From the NCBI GenBank assembly GCA_029339195.1, contig JAPTJF010000050.1:158371-222370 (forward strand): DNA of 64,000 nucleotides, given 5' to 3'. The position numbers were made by a program, and so were the translations under genes. The stretch comes from Micractinium sp. NFX-FRZ (Eukaryota; Chlorophyta; Trebouxiophyceae; Chlorellales; Chlorellaceae). Positions 11,484-22,909 of the stretch are shown here, piece by piece (within the stretch, counting starts at the first letter, position 1; each line of letters begins with the position of its first letter). The notes beneath the pieces were generated by a model. The model saw only the letters and a list, made by a program, of their open reading frames with translations. It was not told the origin of the DNA and did not search any database.

Positions 11484-12488
11484 CTGCCGAGTGTATTCAG
11501 GCTGGGGCTAGTCGGTCTGGCACTCTTGAGTGCTGGGTATGCTTTGCTGTGGAACGCGGGCACAGGCAGCTGCCCACGGGCACATGCCCGCTCAGCACCG
11601 CTCGGCTCAGCGGTGCCCCTGCCCTGAGCAAGCGCATTACCCAGGGTCTTGCTCGCTGGTAGTGTGGCGCCCTTTCAACGGCACGCACATACATTCTCAA
11701 TGCCTCCAGCTTTCGCGAAGAGGGATGAAGTGTCCATGGATGAGGAGAGGGTGGGGCAAATCATCCACCTGCTGACCCCACATTGACAGGAGGCGCCTGT
11801 GCATGCCGGCATCCCGCCCCTCTTCATCCCCCGCAGGAGCCTTGGCAGGAAGACGATGCAGTGCGGGCCCACTGGCGGGTCACCCCAGAATCCCTGGCTG
11901 CTCTGGGAATCCCAACAGGCATTGCGGACAGGTCAGGAGTCGGGGATAGGGGGCATCCCCCACGCTGATGTGTCGCTGGAGCACCTCTCCCTGTTGGCAC
12001 TGCCTAGCAGGCACCTCCTCGCCTCGGCGCTGTGTCCCGCGCCCCCTGCAGCTGTCTTCTCTTATCAACCGTAATGGTGCCCTCTCCCCCGCTGCAGGGT
12101 ATCCAAGGAGTTCCATTCCGTGTCCCTGCTGGATCCCCCAGCCCCGTTGCCAACAATAGCAGAGGCCAGCCGCACCGAGGCCACAGGCCTGGCACCAGAA
12201 GATTACACTGCAGAGGCCGCAGACAGCGCCGGTGCTCCCCCCGTCTCGGAAACGCCGGCAACCAGTGCAGCCACAGCGTGGGCAGCGGGGGCCCTGTCGA
12301 CTGCTGCAGCAGCAGCTGCAAAGGGAGGGCAGGCAGCAAGCGCAGCAGCGCTGACTGGTGGAGCCCTGCTGGTGCTGGGCGGGGGCGTGGCAGCAGTGGC
12401 TGCCGTGCGCAGACGCAGGCGGCTTGCGCTGCGGGCGCAGCCTCAGCCCACACTCAGGATGGTCACGCTCACGAATGGGGGTGTTTGA
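8365..12488 (+). CDS. DUF707 family protein, copy B (tandem paralogue)
   Basis: Close paralogue of the upstream gene. Exons: 8365-8370, 8550-8908, 9107-9223, 9497-9564, 9713-9810, 10201-10260, 10441-10513, 10838-10884, 11101-11166, 11358-11438, 11837-11931, 12098-12488, totalling 1461 nt (486 aa). All nine internal exons from 117 to 95 nt have exactly the same lengths as in copy A, so this is a direct gene duplication. Landmarks: YVWLPDDD, YAAFVEIMAP, WTGWGLD, VVDAVCMVH, and a C-terminal hydrophobic segment followed by RRRRR. The linker before it is longer and Ala/Thr-rich. The frame upstream of the signal peptide has no ATG, only a GTG at 8109. I therefore propose that translation starts in a two-codon exon (ATG CAG) at 8365, spliced in phase 0 to 8550. 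The intron after 9810 also begins with GC. Confidence 0.83.
11031..11064 (+). repeat. (GCCT)n microsatellite in a DUF707-B intron
   Basis: About eight GCCT units lie just upstream of the exon at 11101. The same tetranucleotide recurs at several other places in the window (see findings). Confidence 0.9.
11449..11482 (+). repeat. (CTG)n microsatellite in a DUF707-B intron
   Basis: About eleven CTG units begin some 10 nt after the splice donor at 11439. Although they read as a cysteine or leucine run in some frames, they lie in the intron between exons 10 and 11 by comparison with copy A. Confidence 0.85.
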
Positions 12489-12723
12489 GACTCACAGCAG
12501 AACACGTGCTTAGGCACAACGCAAGGTGTATTTAACTTATACTGGTGCCAGCATGCTGGCTGGGCATGATGCTCAAATGTGAAGCCGAAGTGAAGGTGTG
12601 CTGACAGCAGCGGCCCCTTGGACCGTTGGGTTGTGCTTTAGGCCGCCATAATTCGGCTGCTGGCGAAAGAAGAGAACCCACCTGAAGCGAAGCGAGACGG
12701 GCGTCGTGAGAGCCCACCTCAGG

Positions 12724-14325
12724 ATGGCGCAGCTGCTGGCAGCGCTGGTGCCGAGAGCCGGCCCACTCACACCTGCCGCCCTGCAGGCAGCAGGGGGTGC
12801 CATTGCGGCGTGTGCTGGGCGGCTGTGTGGTCGAGGCCTCCACAGCACGGCATCAGTGGCCAAGGTCAGGGCACGCCGCTCAGCGCGGCGACCCCACAGC
12901 GCGCCGCCGTGCCTCCATCGTCTTTGTTGCCATGCTGCTGCGCTAGCCAGTCGCGCGCACAACCCGCCCTCTCCCTGGAATGCCATGCAGGTGGAGAAAG
13001 GGTCCCAGCAGAGCGCCAGCGGCGAGGAGGTGAAGCAGCCGTTTGTGGAGGGGGACGAGCTGGCCGCCAAGCGAGAGATTCGGTGGGTGGGTGGGTGGGG
13101 CCAGTGGGCGGGTGCTGGGCGCCCGGGTGCAGCGCCGGGATTGGCAAGGACGTTCAGCTGCCTCAGTCTGCAACGAACAACATGAGTTGAAACGCCAGTA
13201 TGGCCTGTGCGGCAGGCATGAGGAACCGCGCTGCACTGGCCACCTGCCAAGGCTGACCATGGCGGCACCCTGCACCCTGCGCTCGGCCCCCGCAAGTGCC
13301 CTCCCCCCTGCAGGGACAGCTACCGTGACGTGCTCAAGGACAAGAGCGGGACCGCCGAGGATGTTGGGGTGCTGGACCAGAAGCAGTCCAGCCTGGGCAG
13401 GTGGGAAGAGAGAGCCAGGAGGGCGGGGTGCAGAGCTTGGCAGGCAAGGAAGATGGAAAGAGGGGAGGGCTTGCAGGCAGGTGGGGCAGGCGGGCAGCGA
13501 GTGCAGGCAGGTTTAGGCAGCTGTGGCCGGGGTGCCTCCTGAACTTCCACCGCCCCATGCTCATGCCCGCACTTTCCTCCCGTCTGTGCCGTCCGCTTCT
13601 TGCCCACCCACTTTCAACGCATGCGCAACTCTGCGCTTGCCCGTGCATCATGCGCTCCTGGCAAGGATGGCAGCACACCTGCTGGTGTGGTGCAGGAGCG
13701 CTCCCAGCCATACATTCCTCCTGCTGTCTTTGGATGCCTTCCATGCAGGATGATGGCGGACCCACGTGCCGTGGAGCAGGGGTATGCCGACAAGGCGATG
13801 GACACGGTGGCGTCGCACGGGGGCAGGGAGAGGTGCGGCGGGGGCAGCTGCGGAGGAGCCCTAATGCGTGGGGCATGCCTGCAGTGATGCCATACCAAAG
13901 TCGCGTTTAGAGTGCGCACATGGGTGCATGCATGTTTGCTTGCAGCTGCCTGCTGGGAAAGAGTGGCGAGAGTTGCATCCCTCGGACGCACCCCCGCCCC
14001 TGCCGCCCTGGCCCCTGCAGGCGGCCTCAGACCCAGAGGAGCGGCGCACCGAGCCGGTGTCAGACCAGACCCTCTTCACTGGCTGGCCCCTCCTTACCCA
14101 ACCCTTGCCATTCCCCCTCCACCACCCACCCCGGCTGCTTGTGTCTCCCATGCAATTCGATGCTGCAGGGAGTCTGAGGACCAGGGCATTGCCGACGCCG
14201 TGTTTGACCAGGCACGCAGCGACAGCGGGTACGACCCCACGGGGGACAGCGGGAAGCCGCGGTTTGAGGACAAGTACTCTCAGGAGCCTGGGGGGAACAA
14301 GGAGCCCAAGAGCCGAGTTGAATGA
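12724..14325 (+). CDS. Unrecognised small acidic protein with possible organellar presequence
   Basis: I do not recognise the family. Exons: 12724-12864, 12991-13082, 13314-13400, 13749-13832, 14169-14325, totalling 561 nt (186 aa). The first 47 residues are Ala/Arg-rich without acidic residues (MAQLLAALVPRAGP... CGRGLHSTASVAK), as in a mitochondrial or plastid targeting peptide. The remainder is hydrophilic and acidic, rich in E, D, K, G and S, with no hydrophobic core (EVKQPFVEGDELAAK, RDSYRDVLKDKSG, ESEDQGIADAVFDQ, PRFEDKYSQEPGG). It is probably intrinsically disordered, reminiscent of seed-maturation or LEA-like proteins, but no repeat motif proves this. All junctions are consensus GT-AG and keep frame. 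An extra exon between 13832 and 14169 cannot be excluded. Confidence 0.6.
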
Positions 14326-14592
14326 GGAAGCGTGGAACTGGAGAGAGGCTGGCAGGGCGGCTCTGGCGTGCCCTGGGGCAGCTGGGCAGACAAGGGTTGA
14401 CCGCCTGAGCCAGCCTCCTGGCAGGCGTGCATTCCTGTGGTGCAGCGTAGCCTGTTTGCAAGCTGCGCAATCACGTTGTGTGTGCTTGTAGTTGAGACAC
14501 AGTAATTGGGTAATCTGAACAACTGATGGGGGGTGCATCGAAATGCAAGAGAATAGCAACACTGAGCTGTTACTACACTAGGCAACAGCACA

Positions 14593-17500
14593 TCACGGTC
14601 GGCGGGGGCGCTCCGCCAGGGTGGGGCCGGCCGCCGACTCCGCTGCAGCAGCCACCAGCTCCGGCCGTGGCTGCACTGGCCGCTTCGGCTGCAGCTTCCC
14701 AGCCTGCCCCGCCTGCTTTGCCAGCGGCCGCTGCCCCTGCCCTTGCCGCTGCCCCTGCTGCTGCCCTGCCTTGGGTGCTGCTGCTCCTGCCGTTGCTGCG
14801 GGAGCCTGGCTGCCTGGGAACTGCCCAATCTCCTCCCCCATCAGAGGCTTCAGCGGGGTGGTCAGCCCCAGCGCCAGGTCAGCAATTTCGGTGGGCGCCC
14901 GCCCCCGGCTGGCGTCAATTCGCTCCGCCATTGCCGCCCCGCTCAGCGCCGCCGCTTGCATGCTGCCGCCCTCCGCCACCCAGTCGCCGCACACGCCCGC
15001 ACGGCCAACAGGGTCCCAGATGCACGGCACGCGCGGCGTGTTGATGGGCAGGGCCGCTCCCCACAGCTGCGCCACAGATGGGTGGGGTGGGAGCAAATGC
15101 AGTGTGAGTGACCGGGTGCATGGGTGGGTGGGAGCAAGTGTGGTGTGAATTGGGCAGGCCAGGAACTCGTTGGCAGCGGGCGCGCACGCCAGGCGAGCAC
15201 GCTCCTTGAGTAGCACAGCGCCTGCACGCGTCCTTCGCCCTTCAAGCTCAACTTCCTGCACCCGCCCTGCGTCGATCCCACAGCCCCCCGATGCACCTCA
15301 CCCACCTGCGTCTTGCTGTACACCACTGGCGGCAGCGACCCCTGCGGCAGGCCCAGGCTGGCCTCAAATGCCGCCAGCATCTCCCGCGTCACCCGCTCTG
15401 CCACCTCTGCCGGCACATTCTCCTGCAGGGGGTGGCAGCGGGAGCAGCAGGAGCAGCAGCAGGAATGATAACTACCACTGGCAGGAACATCAGGTTGGTG
15501 GTTGTCACGGGGCACAACACGGCGGCAAGACCAGCACCTCCAGGAGCTCGCGTGCACTCCAAAACACAGCTGGCAGGGCGGCTTGCCCAGGTGCTCAACA
15601 CCACCTGCACCACTTGCCTGGCAGGCACGCCCCATTCCCACCCCACCCCACCCCAGCCCGCACCTGCGGCACTTTGTTGGCCTTGCCATACTCTTGTGTG
15701 GAGAACAGGGTCCAGCATTCAGGCCCACTGCCGCCGCCGCCACCGCCGCTGTGCGCCAGGCCCATCTTGGCGGTGTTGTTGCCGGCCCAGGAGAGCACGT
15801 CAGAGCCGCGCACAAACGCCCCCTCCATGCCGCCCGGCACTGGCACAGGCGCTGCGAATGCCACCATCAGCGCCCAGTTGGCAGACAGGCGCAGCCGCTT
15901 GAGCTGGGCGTGCATGGCGGGCACGCCCATGGGAGCCGACAGGCGGTTGGCGCACTTGCTGCAGGGCGGGGGGGACATGTCGTGGGTGTGGTGGGTGGGT
16001 GGGGTGGGGTGGGTGCAGAGGGACAGCGGTGTTACAACAGCTGCTAGCCTGCAGCAGGCGCAACGACCTGCGCCGGGCAGAGCGACCTGCGGCCGGCACA
16101 CTGCCATCAGGAACGGGACCCTGCCCTCGCTGCCGCCTCTGGCACAGGCCCCGGCAAGCAGCCCTGGCTGCCAGCACAGCACGCACCCGTTGTGCGCAAT
16201 TACGACCGCATCAAATACTCCCTAAAGAAAAGGGGCAGGAGGGGGCAAAACGTGGCAGACACCGCTTGAGCTGGTGGGTAAGCAAGGCTTGCGAGACCCG
16301 GGCATCAGAGGCAGGCCAATAACAGGCGACGCTGGGCTGGCCGCCCACTGAAATGTTGCCTGCAAGGCTCGCGGGCGGGCAGCGCAGGCGGCACGCCCCC
16401 ACCTGCTCGCGCCCCCGCCCCTCCAGCTTCCACCCCTCGGCGCTTTCCCGTGTGTACACCGCTGTGCTGACCCACTGCGGCCGCCTGACCTCAACCAGGC
16501 CTGTGAGGCAGAGGAGGCGAGGGGGGCCAACGGGGAGCGGTGGTGCATGATGGTGAGGCGCTGTGCTATGGCACAAAGTTGCCCTGCAGGCTGGCCCGCA
16601 GATGCTTTGCAAAGCCAGCTGCAGCCCAGAGCGGCCGCACCCAGTGCAGCCCATCAAACCCCAGCCCCAACTTCGCCAAACAGCACCCACCGTCCAGGCC
16701 CCTGCCGCCGCCGTCGCCCTGCGCCTCCCTCAGCTCCTTTGTCGCTTTGCTCGCCAGGTAGGTTGCCAGCGAGCGCATGCCACGTGGCGCCACATAGCGC
16801 GGCGCCTCGCTGGCATCCGGGGTGAAGGCGCCGCTGCACAGGGTGCCCACGGGGCCCGCCCAGCGGCGCACCGCACCGTCCCGCTCCCACTCGCCCACCA
16901 TGGACTGGAAGGCGGGGTCGGTGGCTGTAAAGTACTGGGCAGCGTGGTCAAAGACCAGCCCCGGGGGGGCGCCCTTGAGGCTGCAGGTGGGAGCAGGGGG
17001 AGGGCAGGCAGGGAAGGGGGATGTCAGTGTGGGGGATGGGCAGGGCAGAGAGCAGCAGGGCAGGCCAGGCCTGGCAAAGGAGAGGGGGAGGCACCCAGGG
17101 TGGGGCGACACAGAGGCACCAGGCTGACGCCGCCGGCCTACCTGCCGTCTGCGGAGGAGCGTGTGGCCAGGCGGCCGCCCACGCCGTGCTCCCCTGCGTT
17201 TCTCAAGGGCGCGGATTAGAGCTCGCAGCTTAGGGAAGCAGCGCTTGCTGTGCTCCGCATTGCTACTGCTGACAGATGCACCGGTGGCTGTCGTCACCAG
17301 CAAGCAGCTGCCCCCACCTGTGTCAAAGACGACGCTGCGCAGGCCACGCCGTGCCAGCTCGAGTGCACAGACCAGTCCGCTGAGGCCGCCGCCGATGATG
17401 GCGGTGAGCGGGTCGGCAGGGAAAGGGGCGGCAAACTCTGTCTGCCGGAGCTCGGGGGGCTGCAGGAAGAGGATTGGGGGAGGGGCCGGCAGGTGAGGAG

Positions 17501-17826
17501 GGCTCTTGCCACAAGAAAACAGGGCCCACCTGCTCCGCGCAGGCACAGATGCAGTTCTCCACGACACATTCCCACCCTCCTCTTGCCCGCACCTGGTCAC
17601 AGTTGAAGCGCCGGCCTCCGCCCCGGCCCCGGCCACCGCTGCTCCGCCCGCCGCCCCTCCCGCCACGGGCGCCTGCCCCTCGGCCGCTTGCTCCCCCACG
17701 GCCATCCGCCTGACATCTCGTTGACATCCAACGACCGTGCAGCTGCCCAGCAACACGAGAAGCGGAGGGAGAGATGCAAGTAAAGCGCCCGCCCAGCGGG
17801 GTGGCCTGCACTGATCCCAATAGCAT
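14593..17826 (-). CDS. Renalase-like FAD/NAD(P)-dependent amine oxidoreductase
   Basis: Rossmann-type flavoprotein of the renalase/FAD-amine-oxidase group. The FAD-binding Gly motif is TAIIGGGLSGLVCALELARR, followed by VVFDTG spliced to EHGVGGRLATRS, the second conserved signature. FDHAAQYFTATD and YVAPRGMRSLATYLA match the substrate-domain start. KTQLWGAALPINTP and GVCGDWVAEGGSMQAAALSG form the C-terminal FAD contact. The last 80 residues are a Gln/Ala-rich tail. The start is uncertain. The frame joined by the best intron (donor near 17592, acceptor near 17463) gives an Arg/Gly-rich leader from an ATG at 17826 or 17742. The other frame offers an ATG at 17705 and an Ala/Gly-rich leader but then needs a different or retained intron. 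Substrate and compartment are unknown; a plastid or mitochondrial leader is plausible. It is divergently transcribed from the MFS gene. Confidence 0.75.
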
Positions 17827-18147
17827 CGGAGAAAGCCACAAGCCGCGAAGAATAAGTCAGGAGATTGATGGCTGTGCCACCAAGTTGGAAAACCCCAGCA
17901 CTGCCACCTCACATTAGCTCCCAAGGAAGATGGGAGGACCTGGTCCCCAGGGCGCAGCTTTGTTATTGTGTGTGCGAGCACACACCGACTTGTGGGGAAG
18001 GGCGCCATCCGACACCGCTGGTGCTCTTCTCCAACCCAGACCCTCGCTTGTGCAAAGCAACAGCGCCTTTGGTCGATCCCTGGCCCGTCTTAAGGCAATG
18101 GGTAGCATCTGATTCGCGCTTGCGACTTTGCGGAGCGCAGAACGCAG
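17827..18147. promoter_or_regulatory. Divergent promoter region, oxidoreductase and MFS transporter
   Basis: About 320 bp separate the two divergent starts (up to about 440 bp if the oxidoreductase begins at 17705). It must hold both core promoters and 5' UTRs. No convincing TATA box was found. Confidence 0.5.
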
Positions 18148-21100
18148 ATGGCAGCAACCGGGCTGCTGCCCAGGGCTGCTTGCGGCCGGCTGCGGCCTGT
18201 CGGTTCAAGCGCGCTCTTGCAAAGGAACCGGAACAGAGCTGTCGGCGCCGCTCCTCTCAATGGGGCGGTGGCGGCGGTGGTGCGGCGACGGGCACTCGGC
18301 TTGCACAGCCGTGCATCCCGGTTTGGTGGCAGCAGCAGTGGCCGCCAGGTGCGGGGACTCCAAGGGGACAGCAGCCAGCAGCCAGGTGGCACTCCGGCGG
18401 CGGTGAAGGGAGCCGATCAGTCGCTGCCTGAGCCTCTGCGTACCAGCAGCGCCAGCGGCGGTGATGAGGAGGGCACGGCTGCAGCAGCAGCAGCAGCAAA
18501 GCAGGATCAGCAGCCTCTTGCGGATGGCAGCCCGCCGCGAGACGCAGGAGCACGCCAGACAACGCAGCAAGACCCGGCAGCAAGTGGCGGCAGCAGCAGC
18601 GATGATGGCAACGGCTTCAAGCCCAGTTCCCTCCTGCAGCCGGGGGCGCTGCTCAACCTGCAGGCACTGCGCCAGCTGCAGGCGCCCCAGCAGCAGCAGC
18701 AGCAGCGGGAGAGCCTGCCGCCGCTGCCGCCGCAACTGCGCTCCCCTGCCGCCGACCCCGCCGCCGCCGCAGCAGCACCAGCCCCCTCGTCAGCGGCCAG
18801 CATCGGCACGCTGTGGGGCCTGCTGGTGCTCAGCCTGGCCTACCTGCACCACTCCACCACCGGTTTTGCCCTGCCCGCCCTGCTGCCCATCATCTCGGAG
18901 GACCTGCACCTGGACGACACGCAGGGGGCGCTGCTGACGGCGGGGTACACGGTGCGGCGGGGCGGAGCACGGGGGCGGGGGAGGGAGGGAGGGAGGCGGG
19001 GAGGGAGCGAGGGGGAAGGGGGAGAGGAGGGGAGGGAGGGCGGTCGGCAGAGTGGCAACGCCTCTTTGCATGTACCGGCTGGGGGGTCGTCGACGAGATT
19101 GAAAGAGCCTCTTTGCATCCACCAGCTGTCCCTCCACTGTAGTCATAGCCAGCCACGCTGCAGGCCAGCCACTGCACCTGCCCCACCCCCGCCCACCCGC
19201 CGCCCCCGCCCATGCCCCACAGGTGCTGTACGCTGTGGCGCTGATCCCCATGGGCCTGCTGGCAGACCGCACCGACCGGCCGCGCCTGCTGGCGGGCGGC
19301 ATCGCGCTGTGGAGCCTGCTCACCATGGCCGCCTCGGAGACGCGCTCCTTTGGGCAGGTGGGCGGGCGGGGGGGCGGGCGGGGCAGCGTGGGAGCTTCAT
19401 GCCTAGCCTGTTCCCCAGCTTCATTCGGTTTGGTCTCCAGCGCTGGTAGGGCACAGCCGGCGGGTATGTGGAGGGCGGTCTTGCAGCGGTCATGCCTTGG
19501 TCATCTGCAGGGCGCATGCACGCTGCAAGCGCCGGTGGTAGCCCGGCGTATTGCAGAGCAGAGCTGTCCAGCTGTTTTGCTGCCAGAATGCGCATATGTG
19601 CCCCCTCGCACCCCAACCAGCTGCTACCCTGCCTGCCTCCTACCCCACGCCCCCAGCCGCCCACCTGCCTGCCCTGCCTCACCCCACCCCCCGCGCCTGC
19701 CCTCTGCCCTGCGCCCCCCGCCTGCAGCTGCTGGCCACGCGTGTTGGGTTTGCCGCCGCCCAGGCCACCCAGAACCCCATCTGCTTCTCCCTCATCCCCG
19801 AGCTCTTCCCCAAGAACCGCACCACCGCCATGGCCGTCTACAACACCGCCATCTACGCCGGGCGCGCGCTCTCCTTTGCAGCGCTGATCCTGGCGGGGCA
19901 GCTGGGCGTGCCGCAGGTGAGCTGCACCTCCCTTCCTCTGCCTTGGCTGGCACCTCCCTCCCTCTCTGCCTTGAGGAGGCTGCTTGTGAGGGGGCAGGTG
20001 CTGCCAGGGCTGAGCCGCCTGCCTTGCCTCTGGTGGGCCGGGCAAGGCACACTGGCGGTGTGCGGCTCTGCTGCGACTCCTGCGCGCCCTGCTCCCTGCA
20101 TGGCAGCCACTGCAATCCTGCATCCCTCAACCCCCCTCCTCCCCCCCTCCCTGCATGGCAGCCAGTGCAATCCTGCATCTCTCAACCCCACTCCTCCCCC
20201 GCTCCCTGCCCCCTCCCCCCCCCACACCTCACCCCCCCCAGGGCGTCATTGGCGACATCAACGTCGGCTACACCCTGGTGCCCCTGGACAAGGTCGACCT
20301 CTCACTCGTCTCCGTCCTGTACACACAGGTGGGTGCGCTGGGCTGGGGTGGGTGGCAGGGAGGGAGCCGCCTGTGTGGCAGGGTGGCCGGTGGGTCGCTG
20401 GGTGGGTGGTGCCCTCCACCTGCAAATTCGCAGAGCACGCGGCCGCCCCGCGCATGCCATGCACCCTGGCTGCCTGTTAGCATGGCAGTCACCCTTGCAC
20501 CCTTGTTCAAACCACTCACCCTGCCCTCCCGCTTGCCCTCCCCCACCCCACCCCCCACCCCCTTCCATGTGCAGGGCGACTACGCCGCCATCACGCCGGT
20601 GTACACGTATGCTCAGGATTCAGACCTGGGGGGCATGCCCATCGAGAGCGCCTTCTCCGCCTGGCGCACGCTGCTGCGCTGGCTGGGCCCGCCGGGGCTG
20701 GCGATGGCGGCGCTGGCGCTGCTGACGGTGGAGGAGCCGCGGCAGCGTGCCAAGAGCGGGCGCTTCATGCCCCTCATGACACTCTCCAAGGACAGCATCG
20801 ATGAGGAGGACCTGGCGACGCCGGTGGGGGCACTGGGGCAGCCGGCGGGCGACGCCCCGCCCCTTCGCGGCGGCGCCTCGGCGGCCGCTGCGGCCGCGGC
20901 GCTGGCGGCGGGCGGCGGTGGCGGAGCCAGCCTGGCAGTGGCGGCCGCCGCCACCCCAGGATCGCTCGTCTCTGCCCCCGAGCAGATGGCGCCGGGCACT
21001 ATCGGCGAGAGCTTGCAGCGGCTGCGTGGTCTGGTGGCCGACCCCGCCTTCCTCTCCCTCACCCTGTCGGCGGCGTTCAACGACGTGGGCAGCTGGGCGC

Positions 21101-22213
21101 TGGTGAGCTGGCAGGCCACCTTCTACCAGCGGGTGTACGAGCTGCCGCCGTCCACCTACGCCCCGCTGCTGGCGGTGGTCATACCCGTGGGGGGCATCAT
21201 CGGCGGGGTGGGCGCAGGTGGGTGACGGGGCGGAAGGGGGTGGCTGGAGGAGGGAGAGGGCGATGTGGGGCACACACATGTGTGCGTGATGTCTGTGTGT
21301 GCGTGTGTGTCAGTTGCGGGCGCATGTGTGCTGATGGCACAGGCTGAGCAGTCAGAAACTGCCAGCACTCTCTGCAGCCCGCCGTGCATGGTGCTGCCCA
21401 CGCTCGCCGCCAGCCCCCGCCCGCCTGCCCACCACCAATTATGCTGGCTCCTTGTGACTGGCACCCCTGCTCCCTCCCCCGCCCCTGCAGGCGTGTTTGG
21501 CGACCGGCTGAACCGCATCGGTGCTCGCGGCTGGCTCACCGCTGGCTCGTGCATCGCCGCCGCCCCGCTCATCGCCGTCTCCCTTCTCGTCCCCGACTAC
21601 AAGCAGTCGTTTGCTGCGCTGCTGGTGGGCTTTGCTCTCAGGTGAGGAGGAGGAGGAGGAGGAGGAGGAGGAGGGGCACCTGCCAGGCTCGGCATGCCCG
21701 CCGGGGCCGCCCTGCCGGCCCACACACACCGTGGCCCTTCCGCCTTGTCGGTGCCGTCTGTATGCTGTGCCCCCCGCCTCTCTGTCTAGTGCATCTCCTT
21801 TGCTGGTTCGCCACAACTGCGTGCACCTCTGCCCTCCCCGCCGCCCACTGCCCCTGCCCCCATTGCCTCCACCCCCTGCCTGCCTGCTGCCCTGCAGCGA
21901 GTGCTGGCGTGCCCCCGCTGCGGTGATGGTGCGAGAGGTCTCCCCCCCCGGCCTGGGCTCCACCGCCAGCGCTGCTCACCTGTGCATCCGCAACCTGGTG
22001 GGCGGGCTGGGCCCCATTGCCGTGGCCCTGCTGTCTGCCAGGTGGGGCCTCCAAGTGGCCATGCTGCTGGTGCCCACCTGCTACCTGCTGTCGGGGGTGG
22101 GGCTGGCGGTGACCGAGGGCGTCATCAAGAAGGAGAAGGACAAGGCGCGGGCGGCGAGGCACGAGGAGCACGCACACCTGCTGGGGGCGCAGGGGCCGCC
22201 GCCAGAGCAGTAG
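18148..22213 (+). CDS. Major facilitator superfamily transporter, Spinster-like
   Basis: Membrane carrier of the MFS, closest in style to Spinster proteins (lysophospholipid/sphingolipid-type carriers in animals; substrate in algae unknown). Exons: 18148-18951, 19223-19357, 19728-19916, 20242-20328, 20575-21217, 21491-21641, 21898-22213, totalling 2325 nt (774 aa). Residues 1-215 are a long Ala/Gln/Ser-rich leader with an Arg-rich start, possibly plastid-targeting. Membrane segments start at TLWGLLVLSLAYLHH. The MFS motif between TM2 and TM3 is seen as GLLADRTDRPRLLAGG. SFSLIPELFP-type and NTAIYAGRALSFAALILAG stretches follow. A long Ala/Gly-rich cytosolic loop (about residues 470-560) separates the two halves; the second half contains GVFGDRLNRIGARGWLTAGS and RNLVGGLGPIAVALL. 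The tail is charged. All introns are GT-AG. Confidence 0.82.
20095..20205 (+). repeat. 55-bp tandem duplication in an MFS intron
   Basis: Two copies of a 55-bp unit beginning CTGCATGGCAGCCA are offset by exactly 55 nt (TGGCAGCC at 20101 and 20156). They differ at a few bases. Both lie in the intron between 19916 and 20242, close to the acceptor. Confidence 0.85.
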
Positions 22214-22909
22214 CAGCGGCAGCAGCAGCAGCAGTGGCAGCAGCAGCAGCAGCCACTGCCGCCGCCGCAGCAGCAGCACCGGTGGGCCGCCCCACTGTTC
22301 GACATTCCCTACACCGGTTGACCGCCCGTGTGCTCGCCCTCCATTCCGCCACCCGCGCCCGCCGCGTCGCGTCAGGACGGCTATCACCCAATTTTGCCTC
22401 CCCCATTCAACCAATCTTCCGAACAAACCGACAAAACCGTCCCATTGTACCCGTCCCCTTGCACGCTGTTCCTCCACCTCCCTTGCTGTGTTTCCCTCTG
22501 GCTTTCCCCCTCTGACCCCATAAGTATCAGTCTTCCCTAGAACATAACCCTACCCCTGTGCTGGCCACCCTGCCGGCCCCCCCCCTTCTTGAACAGCCCG
22601 CCCTAGCGCAGGGCAGTTTTGAGCACCGCTGTTGGCACATTCTGATGCTACCCTGCATATTGCACCTTGGTAACTCTTAAATTCCGTGCTCCTGGGCCGG
22701 TTATGGCGGTAGTGGATGTTTGGTGAAAGTTCTGGGTGCCTTGCACTGATTCTCCTGCACTGGGCGGCGGCCGGCGCAGCGCTGGCGCTGTGCAGCGCTG
22801 CGGGCCACATGGCGCCGCCCTGTTCTGCCCTCCTCACGAGCATGCCCCCTGCTTGCTGTGCTGTACCATCTGCTTCTAGCACATTACCGTTAGGCGGCCT
22901 GGCCTTGTA
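22214..22909 (+). other. 3' UTR of MFS gene and upstream region of RRP1
   Basis: The first part holds CAG/GCA-rich sequence directly after the MFS stop (22214-22260), then pyrimidine-rich DNA. Nothing else is recognised. The RRP1 promoter must lie within roughly the last 300 bp; the start codon sits in CTTGTAATGG. Confidence 0.5.
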
